A stretch of 64,000 nucleotides of DNA from CAKKQX01 sp963734595 (GTDB taxonomy: Bacteria; Pseudomonadota; Gammaproteobacteria; Burkholderiales; SG8-41): assembly GCA_963734595.1 (NCBI GenBank), contig CAVTHV010000031.1, positions 23,155-87,154 on the forward strand, given 5' to 3'. Positions 17,342-25,752 of this stretch are shown here, one piece after another. How positions within the stretch are numbered: position 1 is the first letter of the stretch; every line of letters starts with the position of its first letter. The position numbers were made by a program, and so were the translations under genes. Below the pieces are notes generated by a model. It had not been told where the DNA came from. It made no database searches and saw nothing but the letters and a program-made list of their open reading frames with translations.

Positions 17342-18331
17342 TCATCCTTCTCCGAGCAGCCTGCTTGCCGTGCCGCCGCAGATCATCGCTTTTTCTTCCG
17401 CCGTCAGCCCGGGCGTGGCGTCGAGCCTGCCGATCGGGTCTTCGTACCCCATGTTGAACGGGTTGTCGGTGCCGATCACGACATGGTCGGCGCCGGCCAT
17501 GTTGATCAGGTGCCGGGTGGAACGCGGATCGTGCGTGAGCGCATCGAAGTAGAAGCGCTTGAACAGGTCGTAGGGCGCGCTTTGCGTGTCCACGCTCGCC
17601 GCGGGCCGGTGCTTGTGCGCGCGGTCGAAGCGGCCGATCTGGTACGGCACGTAGCCGCCGCCGTGCGGGATCACGATGCGCAGCGTCTTCAGGTCGTCGA
17701 GCGCGCCGCTCGCCATCAGGTGCGCGACCATCAGCGTCGAGTCGAGCGGATAGCCGACGGTATTGAACATCTCGTAGCGGTCCATGCCGCCCTTGGCCGA
17801 GCAGGCGTAGGGGTGCGTGAAAATGAAGCAGCCGAGCTGCTCGATGGTTTTCAGCACCGGGCGGAAGCGGGGGTGCGCGAGCTGCTCGCCCTCGATCGAG
17901 GTGCCCATTTCCACCGCCTTGAATTTGTACTCCTTCACCACCCGCTCGAGCTCGGTGATCGCCGCGTCGGGGTCCTGCATCGGCAGCGTCGCCATGCCGC
18001 GCAGCCGCGCCGGGTATTTCGCCACCATCTGCGCGATGCCGTCGTTGCTCAGGCGCGAGGCCGCCAGCCCCGCCTCCGGCGAGAGCGCGTAGAAGTAAGT
18101 GGGCGGCGCGACCGACAGCGCGGAGATGTCGATGCGCATGCGGTCCATCGCCGCGATCTTGGCGTCGACGTCGTGGAATTCGCGTTCCATTTCGGAGAGC
18201 TTGCCCTTGCGCTCGAAATAGATCCTGCCGTCGCGCTCGGCGATTTTCATGCCGAAGCGCTCCGGGTCGCGCAGCATGACGGCGATGATGGTCGGTGGGA
18301 TGACGTGGCTGTGCAGATCGATGTTGCTCAT
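17342..18331 (-). CDS. ACMSD-type amidohydrolase (amidohydrolase 2 family)
   Basis: 329 residues. The metal-binding HxH is at the start (IDLHSHVIPP), a histidine is in FIFTHPYACS, another in VIPHGGGYVP, and the late aspartate in VVIGTDNPFNMGYEDP. This set fits the zinc-dependent decarboxylases/hydrolases related to 2-amino-3-carboxymuconate-6-semialdehyde decarboxylase. The conserved TLPMQDPDAAITELERVV supports the assignment. Substrate cannot be read from the sequence; such genes often serve aromatic degradation. GGAGCAG lies upstream of ATG 18331. Confidence 0.82.
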   Translation of the reverse strand: MSNIDLHSHVIPPTIIAVMLRDPERFGMKIAERDGRIYFERKGKLSEMEREFHDVDAKIAAMDRMRIDISALSVAPPTYFYALSPEAGLAASRLSNDGIAQMVAKYPARLRGMATLPMQDPDAAITELERVVKEYKFKAVEMGTSIEGEQLAHPRFRPVLKTIEQLGCFIFTHPYACSAKGGMDRYEMFNTVGYPLDSTLMVAHLMASGALDDLKTLRIVIPHGGGYVPYQIGRFDRAHKHRPAASVDTQSAPYDLFKRFYFDALTHDPRSTRHLINMAGADHVVIGTDNPFNMGYEDPIGRLDATPGLTAEEKAMICGGTASRLLGEG

Positions 18332-18476
18332 GATGGTGGGCGCTGCTCCGCGTGATTGTCAGTTGAGATCCGGCGGGCGGCTCCGCATTGCGGCGGCCCG
18401 CCCGCCGGAGATGATACACGCGATGGCGGAGACGCCAAAGAACAGGCCGCGTTCGCGCCGTTGTTCGGGCCCGCCC

Positions 18477-18508
18477 ATAAAAAAAGCCGGGCTTGCGCCC
18501 GGCCTTTT
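18477..18508 (-). terminator. Rho-independent terminator of the cold-shock gene (bidirectional shape)
   Basis: GCCGGGC (18486-18492), loop TTGC, GCCCGGC (18497-18503), with A-run before and T-run after, so it functions in either direction. It lies 20 nt past the stop of the cold-shock gene. Confidence 0.85.
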
Positions 18509-18527
18509 TGCCCATCCAGCTTTGCGA

Positions 18528-18734
18528 TTAAGCAGCCTGGATGTTGCTCGCCTGTTTCTTGCCTTTGTTTCCGTCGGTGATTTCGAAGGAAACTTTCTGG
18601 CCTTCCTGCAGGCTCTTGAATCCCGCCATGTTGATGGCCGAGAAGTGAGCGAAGAGGTCTTCGCCGCCGCCGTCCGGGGTGATGAAGCCAAAGCCCTTCG
18701 CGTCGTTAAACCATTTAACTGTACCTGTTGCCAT
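18528..18734 (-). CDS. cspA: Cold-shock domain protein
   Basis: 68 residues, the normal length. RNP1 is KGFGFI and RNP2 is DLFAHF, the nucleic-acid binding patches of the CspA OB-fold; MATGTVKWFNDAKGFGFITP is the canonical opening. These proteins bind single-stranded RNA/DNA and act as RNA chaperones. AAGGA precedes the start, and a ~140-nt untranslated leader separates it from a TATACT box, as expected for a csp gene. Whether it is cold-induced cannot be told; the paralogue letter is approximate. Confidence 0.93.
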   Translation of the reverse strand: MATGTVKWFNDAKGFGFITPDGGGEDLFAHFSAINMAGFKSLQEGQKVSFEITDGNKGKKQASNIQAA

Positions 18735-18876
18735 TGTGCACGTTCCTTAAAGATTGATTGAGAATCACGGGAGTAACCCCGCCTAATGTTTAAATCTCAA
18801 AGCTCCCAAAGGACGAACATCCAACGACAACTGAAAATCCAGACCTCAAGTACTTGGAAACTAAACACTGGGGCGG

Positions 18877-18882
18877 AGTATA
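18877..18882 (-). promoter_or_regulatory. Candidate -10 box of the cold-shock gene
   Basis: On the minus strand TATACT at 18882-18877 gives an mRNA leader of about 140 nt, typical for csp genes. The -35 region is weak. Confidence 0.4.
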
Positions 18883-18945
18883 CGCGGTTATTGCCATGAA
18901 AGGGGGATGGGCTTTAAAACGGTGATAAGTGATGGATGATAGCGC

Positions 18946-19548
18946 TTACATCGCCCTCGTGGCGTGGGCGGTCCGGGCATGGCGCGAGGCGCGCCGGTAG
19001 TCCCACGGCGGCACCGGGTCGGCGTCATGCCACAGTCCCTGCTGTTTCGCTCTCGCGGCCTGTTCGGCGGCGGCGTAGCGGCTGCGCTCCCCGGGTTCCT
19101 GTTCGCGCGCGTATTGCCGGTAGTGCCAGGCGAGACCGGCGTTCAGTTGCGCGAGTCCGGTGTCGAGGGTCATCGGGCAGGCGCCGCGCCCGCATTCGGG
19201 CGCAAGCACCCGGCCCAGGATGCGGCCGTAGCGGTCGTGCTTATGCCAGATCACGGTGACGTTCCGGCCTGCCACGAGCGCCGCGAGATGTTCCTTGGAG
19301 CGCCCGCCGAACGCCTGGTGCCGCTCGGGCGCGTCGATGCCCTCGAGTCGCACCTTGTGCCGCGCGTGCGAGCTGTCGAGCACCGTGATGGTGTCGCCGT
19401 CGGCAACTTTGATCACGAGGCCCGTGAGTTCGGCGGCGCCGGCGGGCGTGCCGGCGAGGAGCAGCAGTGAAAGAGCGAAGCGGAGGAAGGCGGGGACGCT
19501 CGCGCAGGCGGCGCCGGCGGTGGTTGCGGGCCGCTGGATCAGCGGCAT
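18946..19548 (-). CDS. Thermonuclease (staphylococcal nuclease-like) family protein, secreted
   Basis: 200 residues. A hydrophobic segment (FLRFALSLLLLAGTPAGAAE) is a signal peptide with a rather long n-region, so the real start may be downstream of 19548. The SNase fold shows VADGDTITV (calcium-binding aspartates), VRLEGIDAPER (catalytic arginine and acidic pair) and HDRYGRILGRV (second arginine). These enzymes cleave DNA and RNA outside the cytoplasm with Ca2+. C-terminal tail is basic. No Shine-Dalgarno supports the ATG at 19548. Confidence 0.8.
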   Translation of the reverse strand: MPLIQRPATTAGAACASVPAFLRFALSLLLLAGTPAGAAELTGLVIKVADGDTITVLDSSHARHKVRLEGIDAPERHQAFGGRSKEHLAALVAGRNVTVIWHKHDRYGRILGRVLAPECGRGACPMTLDTGLAQLNAGLAWHYRQYAREQEPGERSRYAAAEQAARAKQQGLWHDADPVPPWDYRRASRHARTAHATRAM

Positions 19549-19652
19549 TCAGTATTCGTCGGTAATCGGGTCACGGGCCGGATTATGGCGGCTGCGCGGG
19601 AAAAGTACAAGGGCGTGGAACTGGTGCGCGTGTGGGAGGTGTCTGTCTCCTG

Positions 19653-20237
19653 CTATTTTGACGGGCCCGCGGCCGCCTGCTTTTCGTGATCTTCGACCAG
19701 CTTGCGGTAACGGTGCGTGGACACCTCGATCCGGCCCCAATCGACGGTGCTGGCGACGCCGTCGAACTTTACCGAGAAATCCTCGAAGTCCCATTCCGCG
19801 AACAGCGGGGGAAACCTCAGGCGCGCCTTATTCTGCTTTTTCTTCTCGACGCGCGTCGGCTCGCCGTATTTTTTGGTCAGCGAAGTGAGCGCCCCTCTTT
19901 GCGCCTCGAAGCCCCACGTGGCAATTTGCACGGACTCCACGATGCCTTTGACCGTATAGACCTTGCACTCGCCGCGGATATACGGCGGCATCCCGGCGCG
20001 GGGCAGCGATACATAGTATTCGTCGGCCCCCCATGCCTTGTGGTTGACCAGGGTGCCATCGAAACAGCGCCTGGCCGGAAAAGCCCCGTCTCCGGGGCCG
20101 CATGCGGGTATGTCGAACCGCGTTCCGAGTTCGATGCCGAAAACCGTTTTGTCGGCAACGGCGGAGGACGCTGTCGCCGCGAGCATCGACAGGCAACAGG
20201 CGAGCAGGATACGGCAAAGTCGCTTCATGCCGCGCAT
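19653..20237 (-). CDS. Exported hypothetical protein
   Basis: 194 residues starting MRGMKRLCRILLACCLSMLA, a clear signal peptide (possibly lipoprotein, with cysteines at the h-region end). The mature part has a cysteine pair (IPACGPGDG, RRCFDGT) that may form a disulfide, and a TKKYGEPTRVEKKKQNK loop. I do not recognise a family. GAAGG lies 8 nt before ATG 20237, which favours it over ATG 20228. The extension upstream to 20315 has no export or homology signal. Confidence 0.6.
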   Translation of the reverse strand: MRGMKRLCRILLACCLSMLAATASSAVADKTVFGIELGTRFDIPACGPGDGAFPARRCFDGTLVNHKAWGADEYYVSLPRAGMPPYIRGECKVYTVKGIVESVQIATWGFEAQRGALTSLTKKYGEPTRVEKKKQNKARLRFPPLFAEWDFEDFSVKFDGVASTVDWGRIEVSTHRYRKLVEDHEKQAAAGPSK

Positions 20238-20346
20238 GATACGCGCCTTCGGACTTGCCGTCGGGAGCGGGGACTGGAAGGGAAGCCGCAGCCGGCCTTT
20301 TCCCGCGGTTCTCACGGGAAACGGATTCCGGCTCCGGGAATCGAAA

Positions 20347-20517
20347 TCAGCGGTTGATCACGCGCACCAGGTGCTCGACCCTGATTTTTTCGAGACGGTC
20401 GAAGCACTGGGCGCAGGCCGAGCGGGGTTTGCCCGGCGCCCGGGACAACGGCCGGAATTCTTTCGCGGGTTTCATCTGCTTGCACTCGAAACAGAATCGC
20501 ATCGGATCGTGGTTCAT
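20347..20517 (-). CDS. Small double-CxxC protein
   Basis: 56 residues. MRFCFECKQMKPAKEF and SACAQCFDRL hold two CxxC pairs about 25 residues apart, the geometry of a small zinc ribbon. Basic, cytosolic. It starts 16 nt after the stop of the DUF2892 gene on the same strand, so the two form a small transcription unit. Function unknown; similar short proteins occur in betaproteobacteria. Confidence 0.6.
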   Translation of the reverse strand: MNHDPMRFCFECKQMKPAKEFRPLSRAPGKPRSACAQCFDRLEKIRVEHLVRVINR

Positions 20518-20533
20518 GCAGCTCTCATTCAGT

Positions 20534-20746
20534 TTATTTCGCGGCGGGTTCCTGGTCGCTGCCGCGGGTGTTGATGCCAAGCCAGGCATAGGGAGGGCAA
20601 TAGCCGAACAGCGCCGTGCCAATCGGGACGATCCCGATCAAGCCCCACCAGCGGGCATTGCCCTCGAGAATGAATATCAGGCTCAGAATGGCCACGCCTA
20701 TCACGATGCGCAGGATGCGGTCTGTCGTTCCAACGTTCGGTTTCAT
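20534..20746 (-). CDS. DUF2892 (YgaP-like) small membrane protein
   Basis: 70 residues: MKPNVGTTDRILRIVIGVAI is the family opening, followed by two membrane helices and the YCPPYAWLGINTR turn that defines DUF2892. Members are fused to rhodanese domains in YgaP, or stand alone as here. GGGAGA lies 7 nt before ATG 20746. A perfect 13-bp palindrome is centred 34 nt upstream. Confidence 0.8.
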   Translation of the reverse strand: MKPNVGTTDRILRIVIGVAILSLIFILEGNARWWGLIGIVPIGTALFGYCPPYAWLGINTRGSDQEPAAK

Positions 20747-20773
20747 GTCGGCATCTCCCAAGTGGTGATTCGG

Positions 20774-20786
20774 CCGGTTCAACCGG
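20774..20786. promoter_or_regulatory. Perfect palindrome upstream of the DUF2892 gene
   Basis: CCGGTT-C-AACCGG, 28 nt before the start codon. Position and symmetry fit an operator; no regulator is identified. Confidence 0.35.
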
Positions 20787-20983
20787 TACCATAACCTGTA
20801 AGAATACGCCAAGCCGGGAAGCAGTGGGAGTTTTTGAACTGTGGAAAAGGCGACGGGTCGCGGCGCTTTGCGGCCCTGCGGCACGGGCCGTCTTTGCCTG
20901 AAATTGCGGGCCCGGTGCGCGTCGCGTAGACTCCCGCGATTCAAACGATCCTGTGCGGCAGCCTGCCGCAGCAAGGAAGAAAA

Positions 20984-21130
20984 ATGCGGGCGATCATGAG
21001 GTTGGGCGCGGCATGCGCGTGCGTCGTTGCGGGAATGCCGGCGGCGGCGCCGGCCCGGGGCGGCCGTATTCTCGAAAATAATCAAACCCATCGGCGCGAA
21101 AGTGGACTGATGACCAGGGACGATCCGTGA
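20984..21130 (+). CDS. Possible 48-residue exported peptide
   Basis: ATG 20984 has a good AAGGAAG site 5 nt upstream. The product begins MRAIMRLGAACACVVAGMPA, a short signal peptide, then a polar tail ending RESGLMTRDDP. It stops at TGA 21128-21130, overlapping the GTG start of the methyltransferase gene (GTGA). No homologue is recalled; the ribosome site, signal sequence and overlap make it credible, but a decayed gene start is also possible. Confidence 0.4.
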   Translation: MRAIMRLGAACACVVAGMPAAAPARGGRILENNQTHRRESGLMTRDDP

Positions 21131-21768
21131 CAGGAGGTGCGCGTAGCGGCGGCGGGGCTGATCCCGATACGATCGCCAGTCTCACGCTGGAATATTACGA
21201 CACGCGTGCTGAAGAATTCTGGGAAGGCACGCGCGATCACGACGTCAGCCAGAACATCGCGGCGCTGCTGCAGTACATCGAAGGCTCTCCGCCTTTCACG
21301 CTGCTCGATTTCGGTTGCGGGCCGGGGCGCGACCTCAAGGCGTTCACGGAACTCGGTCATGTCGCGACGGGTCTGGAAGGCGCCACGCGCTTCGCCGCGA
21401 TGGCGCGCGCGCACAGCGGCTGTGAAGTATGGCATCAGGATTTCCTCAGGCTCGACCTGCCCGGCAACCATTTCGACGGCGTGTTCGCCAACGCCGTGCT
21501 GTTTCATGTGCCCGGCCGGGAGTTGCCGCGCGTGCTGCGGGAACTCCATGCGACCCTGAAACCGGGCGGCGTGCTGTTCAGTTCGAACCCGCACGGCCGT
21601 AACGAGGAAGGCTGGAACCGCGGGCGCTACGGCGCGTATCACGATCTCGAAACCTGGCGCCGCCACGTGTCGGGCGCGGGATTCGTCGAGCTCGCCCATT
21701 ATTATCGTCCCGCCGGCCTGCCGCGCGAGCAGCAACCCTGGCTGGCGACCATCTGGCGGAAAAGGTGA
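21127..21768 (+). CDS. Class I SAM-dependent methyltransferase
   Basis: 213 residues. LLDFGCGPGRDLKAF is motif I (SAM-binding glycine loop), followed by the acidic end of strand 2 near ATGLEGATRF, and FANAVLFHVPGRELPRVLRE and LKPGGVLFSSNPHGRN for motifs II-III. Class I fold, cytosolic, substrate unknown. The GTG start at 21127 overlaps the upstream stop and AGGGAC precedes it. Starting earlier is blocked by the overlapping frame, and no later ATG retains the full N-terminal helix. Confidence 0.8.
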   Translation: MTGGARSGGGADPDTIASLTLEYYDTRAEEFWEGTRDHDVSQNIAALLQYIEGSPPFTLLDFGCGPGRDLKAFTELGHVATGLEGATRFAAMARAHSGCEVWHQDFLRLDLPGNHFDGVFANAVLFHVPGRELPRVLRELHATLKPGGVLFSSNPHGRNEEGWNRGRYGAYHDLETWRRHVSGAGFVELAHYYRPAGLPREQQPWLATIWRKR

Positions 21769-21931
21769 TCGGGAAGTCCTGATCGAGTCCTCCCCGCGCG
21801 AGGCGGGGATCCGGTTTTTGTCTGCAGCGCCAACGATATACGTTGTTTGACCACTGGGGCATGCGCGAAATATGCGGTTGAACCGTGTAAAATTGGCAGG
21901 GTTTGAACTTTGGAGAAAAAGGGGCGTAGAA

Positions 21932-22309
21932 GTGGGATTGATAGCAGAGCTGTTGAAGGAAATTCCGGCGGCGGCGAAGTACCGGCCGGCGCTGGAGGCG
22001 ATGGAGAAGGAAAACGAACTCCTGAAAGCGGAGAACGCGGAACTGAAGGAGGATCTGGAGCAGTACATCCAGAGATGGGACACGCTGGACAGCGGCGCCG
22101 TGAAAGCGCTGATGTATCTCTCGCAGAACGAGCGCGGGCATGCGGGCGAGATTGCCCAGGCCCATGAACTGAATATCCAGATCGTGGAAATGTACCTGAA
22201 CGTTCTTGCGGAAGGCAATTATGTTCATGCGCCGCTGAACGGGGAACCGCATTACGGCCTGGCGCGAAAAGGCCGGCGTTACCTTCACGAGCGCGGACTG
22301 CTTAAGTAA
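21932..22309 (+). CDS. Coiled-coil plus winged-helix protein
   Basis: 125 residues from GTG 21932 (AAGGGG upstream); an in-frame ATG at 21872 would add 20 residues without homology. A heptad-rich coiled coil (MEKENELLKAENAELKEDLE) precedes a winged-helix domain (VKALMYLSQNERGHAGEIAQ, then YGLARKGRRYLHERGLL). The architecture suggests a dimeric DNA-binding regulator of MarR-like fold. Targets unknown. Confidence 0.6.
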   Translation: MGLIAELLKEIPAAAKYRPALEAMEKENELLKAENAELKEDLEQYIQRWDTLDSGAVKALMYLSQNERGHAGEIAQAHELNIQIVEMYLNVLAEGNYVHAPLNGEPHYGLARKGRRYLHERGLLK

Positions 22310-22372
22310 AGTCGTATATTCGTGTATCGATGTCATCTTTCATCCCGATTCAACCAATAAAGGAACCCAGCC

Positions 22373-22666
22373 ATGGCCAAAGCATATTGGATCGCTTTTT
22401 ACCGTTCGGTCAAAAACCCCGAGGCGCTGGCCGCGTACGCGAAGCTCGCCGGCCCCGCGATCCAGGGCGCGGGCGGGCGTTTCATCGTCCGGGGCGCGCC
22501 GGCGAAAGTGTACGAGGCGGGGCTCAACCAGCGCGCGGTGGTCATCGAGTTCGACAATCTGCAGCAGGCGATGGCCGCGCACGACAGCGCCGGTTACCAG
22601 GCCGCATTGAAGGTGCTGGGCGACGCGGTCGAGCGCGACATGCGGATCGTGGAGGGCGTGGCCTGA
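22373..22666 (+). CDS. DUF1330 domain protein
   Basis: 97 residues. MAKAYWIAFYRSVKNPEALA and RAVVIEFDNLQQAMAAHDSA are DUF1330 signatures, a ferredoxin-like dimeric alpha-beta barrel fold common in proteobacteria. Function not established. AAGGAA lies 7 nt upstream of ATG 22373. The GMP reductase gene follows 22 nt later on the same strand. Confidence 0.85.
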   Translation: MAKAYWIAFYRSVKNPEALAAYAKLAGPAIQGAGGRFIVRGAPAKVYEAGLNQRAVVIEFDNLQQAMAAHDSAGYQAALKVLGDAVERDMRIVEGVA

Positions 22667-22688
22667 GTAACGGAACCGGCGCTGCGTC

Positions 22689-23731
22689 ATGCACATCGAC
22701 CGCGACCTCAAGTTCGACTTCAGCGACGTTCTGATCCGTCCGAAGCGCTCGGCGCTGCCCTCGCGCGCGGAAGTCGACATCCACCGCGAGTTCACGTTCC
22801 GCCACTCGAAGCGCAAGTACCGCGGCATTCCCATCATCGCCGCGAACATGGATACGGTCGGCACGTTCGAGATGGCGCGCGCGCTCGCAGCCGTTCGGGC
22901 TTTCCGTGGCGCTGCACAAGCACTACCCGGATGACGAGCTTGCCCGGTTCTTCGGGTCGCTCAAGGTGAAGTCGAGCGCGTTCTACTCGATGGGCATCAC
23001 CAAGAGCGACGCCGAGAAATTCGACCGCGTGGCGGAGAAGGTCGGCGACACGATCGAATACGTGTGCATCGACGTGGCCAACGGCTACACCGAAAATTTC
23101 GTCAAGTTCGTCGAGAAGTTCCGGCAGAACCATCCCAAGGTCACCATCATGGCCGGCAACGTCGTCACCGGCGAGATGACCGAGGAACTGATCCTGTCCG
23201 GCGTCGACATCGTGAAGGTCGGCATCGGTTCCGGCTCGGTGTGCACCACGCGCAACATGACCGGCGTGGGCTACCCGCAGCTCTCGGCGGTGATCGAATG
23301 CGCCGACGCCGCGCACGGCCTCGACGGGCGCATCTGCGCCGACGGCGGCTGCACCGCGCCCGGCGACATCGCCAAGGCGTTCGGCGGCGGGGCCGATTTC
23401 GTGATGCTGGGCGGCATGCTGGCCGGCCATGCCGAATGCGCGGGCGAGATCGTCGAGAAGGACGGCGAGCAGTACAAGCGCTTCTACGGCATGAGCTCGC
23501 GCACCGCGATGGAAAAATACGCCGGCGGCGTCGCGGAATACCGCGCGGCCGAGGGCAAAGAACGTGCTGGTGCCGTATCGCGGCCCGGTCGCCGGCACGG
23601 TGCGGGAAATTCTGGGCGGCGTGCGCTCCGCCTGCACCTACGTCGGCGCGCGCCAGCTGAAGGAATTGACCAAGCGCACGACCTTCGTGCGGGTCGGGGG
23701 AAGAGGCAACGACGCCTACGACGAGACCTAG
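22689..23731 (+). CDS. guaC: GMP reductase, two frameshifts
   Basis: About 346 residues. Conserved TIM-barrel features of the IMPDH/GMPR family: DFSDVLIRPKRSALPSRAEV, the active-site cysteine in KVGIGSGSVCTTRNMTGVGY, and the phosphate loop ADGGCTAPGDIAKAFGGGAD. It lacks the CBS pair of IMP dehydrogenase, and ANMDTVGTFEMA matches GuaC. It reduces GMP with NADPH to IMP and ammonia, in purine salvage. One extra base near 22889 (ARALA then PFGLSVALHK) and one near 23558 (AAEGK then NVLVPYRGPV) break the frame. Adjacent to an adenosine-specific kinase, which supports a purine theme. Confidence 0.88.
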
Positions 23732-23766
23732 GCCGCTGCCGTGAGCGATAACGGAAGGACTGCGTC

Positions 23767-24252
23767 ATGCAACTGCTGAGCGTGAAAATCGACAAGCCCG
23801 AGACGGTGAATTTCATTCTCGGGCAGACGCATTTCATCAAGACCGTGGAGGACATCCACGAGGCGCTGGTGGGCGCGGTGCCGGGGATCAAATTCGGCCT
23901 GGCGTTCTGCGAGGCGTCCGGCGCATGCCTGGTGCGCTGGTCGGGCACCGATCCCGCCCTGGTGGAACTCGCGCAGAAGAATGCGCAGGCGCTGGGCGCG
24001 GGACACAGCTTCATCGTGTTTCTCGGCGAGGGCTACTACCCGGTGAACGTGCTGAACGCGGTGAAAATGGTGCCGGAGGTGTGCCGCATTTTCTGCGCGA
24101 CCGCCAATCCGACCGACGTGATCGTCGCGGTGACGGAGCAGGGGCGGGGCATACTCGGCGTGGTGGACGGTTTCAGTCCCGTGGGCGTGGAAGGCGAGGC
24201 CGGGATCGCCTGGCGCAGGAACCTGCTGCGGCAGATCGGCTACAAGCTTTGA
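23767..24252 (+). CDS. Adenosine-specific kinase family protein (PF04008)
   Basis: 161 residues. HFIKTVEDIHEALVGAVPGI, KFGLAFCEASGACLVRWSG, GAGHSFIVFLG and CRIFCATANPTDVIVAVTEQ are the family blocks. This small fold was first described from thermophilic archaea and bacteria and proposed to phosphorylate adenosine. GGAAGGA lies 7 nt before ATG 23767, 35 nt after guaC. Together with GMP reductase it suggests nucleoside salvage, though the enzymatic role in proteobacteria is unverified. Confidence 0.8.
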   Translation: MQLLSVKIDKPETVNFILGQTHFIKTVEDIHEALVGAVPGIKFGLAFCEASGACLVRWSGTDPALVELAQKNAQALGAGHSFIVFLGEGYYPVNVLNAVKMVPEVCRIFCATANPTDVIVAVTEQGRGILGVVDGFSPVGVEGEAGIAWRRNLLRQIGYKL

Positions 24253-24314
24253 CATAAACAGCGCGAGGCCGGTAACCGTGAGCGCGGCGGTTATGCCTTC
24301 ACGCGCAGACGCCG

Positions 24315-24807
24315 ATGAAAAACCTTCTGATCGTATTTCACTCGACGACCGGCGGTGCGCGCCAGATGGCGGAGGCCGCGGCGCGCGGCGCGTCGGCGGA
24401 GCGCGAGGTGCGCGTGCGGCTGCTGCACGCCGCGGAGGCCGGGGCGGACGACGTCTTGCAGGCGGACGGCTACCTGTTCGTGACGCCGGAGAATCTCGCC
24501 GCAATCTCGGGGATCATGAAGGACTTTTTCGACCGCACTTATTACGCCGTGCTCGAGCGCATCAATGGCCGGCCGTGCGCGACGCTGGTGTGCGCGGGCA
24601 GCGACGGGCAGCAACGCGGTGCGCCAGGTCGAGCGCATCTGCACCGGCTGGCGCCTGAAACCGGTGTGCGAGCCGCTCATCGTGTGCACGCACGCGCAGA
24701 CGCCCGAGGCGATCCTCGCGCCGAAGACGATCGGCGCCGACGACCTGCGGCGCTGCGAGGAGACCGGCGCGGCGCTCGCGGCCGGGCTTGCGCTCGGGAT
24801 TTTCTAA
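24315..24807 (+). CDS. Flavodoxin-like NAD(P)H-dependent oxidoreductase, frameshifted
   Basis: About 163 residues. MKNLLIVFHSTTGGARQMAE is the FMN phosphate loop of flavodoxins, and GYLFVTPENLAAISGIMKDF followed by FDRTYYAVLERINGRP is the flavodoxin-fold oxidoreductase pattern. A surplus G at about 24607 shifts the frame (CAGSDG then SNAVRQVERICTGWRL). Likely an FMN-dependent reductase; partner unknown. It follows the adenosine-kinase gene by 62 nt. Confidence 0.75.
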
Positions 24808-24822
24808 ACCTAAAAAACATTT

Positions 24823-24850
24823 GCCACAGAGATCACAGAGAACACAGAGG
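24823..24850 (+). repeat. 9-nt CACAGAGAA array
   Basis: GCCACAGAGATCACAGAG followed by AACACAGAGG: three 9-nt units. It directly follows the flavodoxin stop. No inverted partner is seen nearby. Confidence 0.7.
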
Positions 24851-24913
24851 AAAAATAACGAACGATGAAGAAGAGAGGCTCGGGGGCGACATTTGTTGAG
24901 TGCGGCGGCGGGC

Positions 24914-25670
24914 ATGCGGCTGGTCCGCGGCTTGATCGCGCTCTCCGCTCTCGCCGTCGCCGCCTGCGCGCCGCTCCAGCCGCTGCCGCCGCGCGCCGGC
25001 GTGCCGGTCGAAGTCCGGCCCTCGCCCAACTTCGACGAGCGGCGGCCGAATTTCGTGATCCTGCACCACACCAGCAACGATGACGCGGACCAGGCGCTCT
25101 CCACGCTCACCGATCCGGCGAAGAAGGTCAGCTCGCACTACCTGATCGGGCGCCATGGCACGATCTATTATCTGGTCGACGAACTGGCGCGCGCCTGGCA
25201 CGCCGGCGAGTCGTACTGGGGCGGCGACACCGATCTGAATTCCGCATCGATCGGCATCGAGCTCGACAACAACGGCGAGGAACCCTTCGCCGAGGCCGAG
25301 ATCGAGTCGCTGCTTGCGCTGCTCGCCGATATCAAGGAGCGCTACGCGATTCCCGCCGCGAATTTCCTCGGCCACGGCGACGTCGCGCCGGGGCGCAAGG
25401 TCGATCCGAGCCGGTTGTTCCCGTGGCAGAGGCTCGCCGCGCGCGGCTTCGGCCTGTGGTGCGACCGCCGCTGGAGCCGGTTCCGGCGACCGTCAGACGA
25501 CGCAATCGCTGCTCGCGGCGTTTGGTTACGACACTTCGAATCTCGATGCGGCGATCGCCGCGTTCAAGCGCCACTTCGCGCCCGACGATGCGTCGCCGCA
25601 ACTCACCGAACAGGACCGGTCATTCCTGCAGTGCCTCGTGGCACAAAAGACCAGTGGAGCGGACAGATAA
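24914..25670 (+). CDS. N-acetylmuramoyl-L-alanine amidase (Amidase_2, AmiD-like lipoprotein), frameshifted
   Basis: About 251 residues. MRLVRGLIALSALAVAACAP is a lipoprotein signal with lipobox VAAC. The zinc site of the amidase_2/PGRP fold is visible: histidine in NFVILHHTS, histidine in RAWHAGESYWGG and histidine in FLGHGDVAPGRKVDP. A C-terminal peptidoglycan-binding-like segment (LLAAFGYDTSNLDAAIAAFKRHF) follows. One surplus C near 25466 (GLWCD then AAGAGSGDRQTTQSLLAAFG) breaks the frame. The enzyme cleaves the amide between N-acetylmuramate and L-alanine in recycling or turnover at the outer membrane. ATG 24914 is chosen over an in-frame TTG at 24893. Confidence 0.8.
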
Positions 25671-25752
25671 CGCCGCTGGACGGTTGCAAACGCTGACCAA
25701 CGCGCGTGCGATTTCTCGATCGATGGCTTTCTGCCCGTCGAGCGGCCGGTGT

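Noticed and set aside
21769..21931. N-terminal extension of the coiled-coil protein from ATG 21872
   Set aside because: The extra residues overlap promoter-like text and have no family support; GTG 21932 has the ribosome site.
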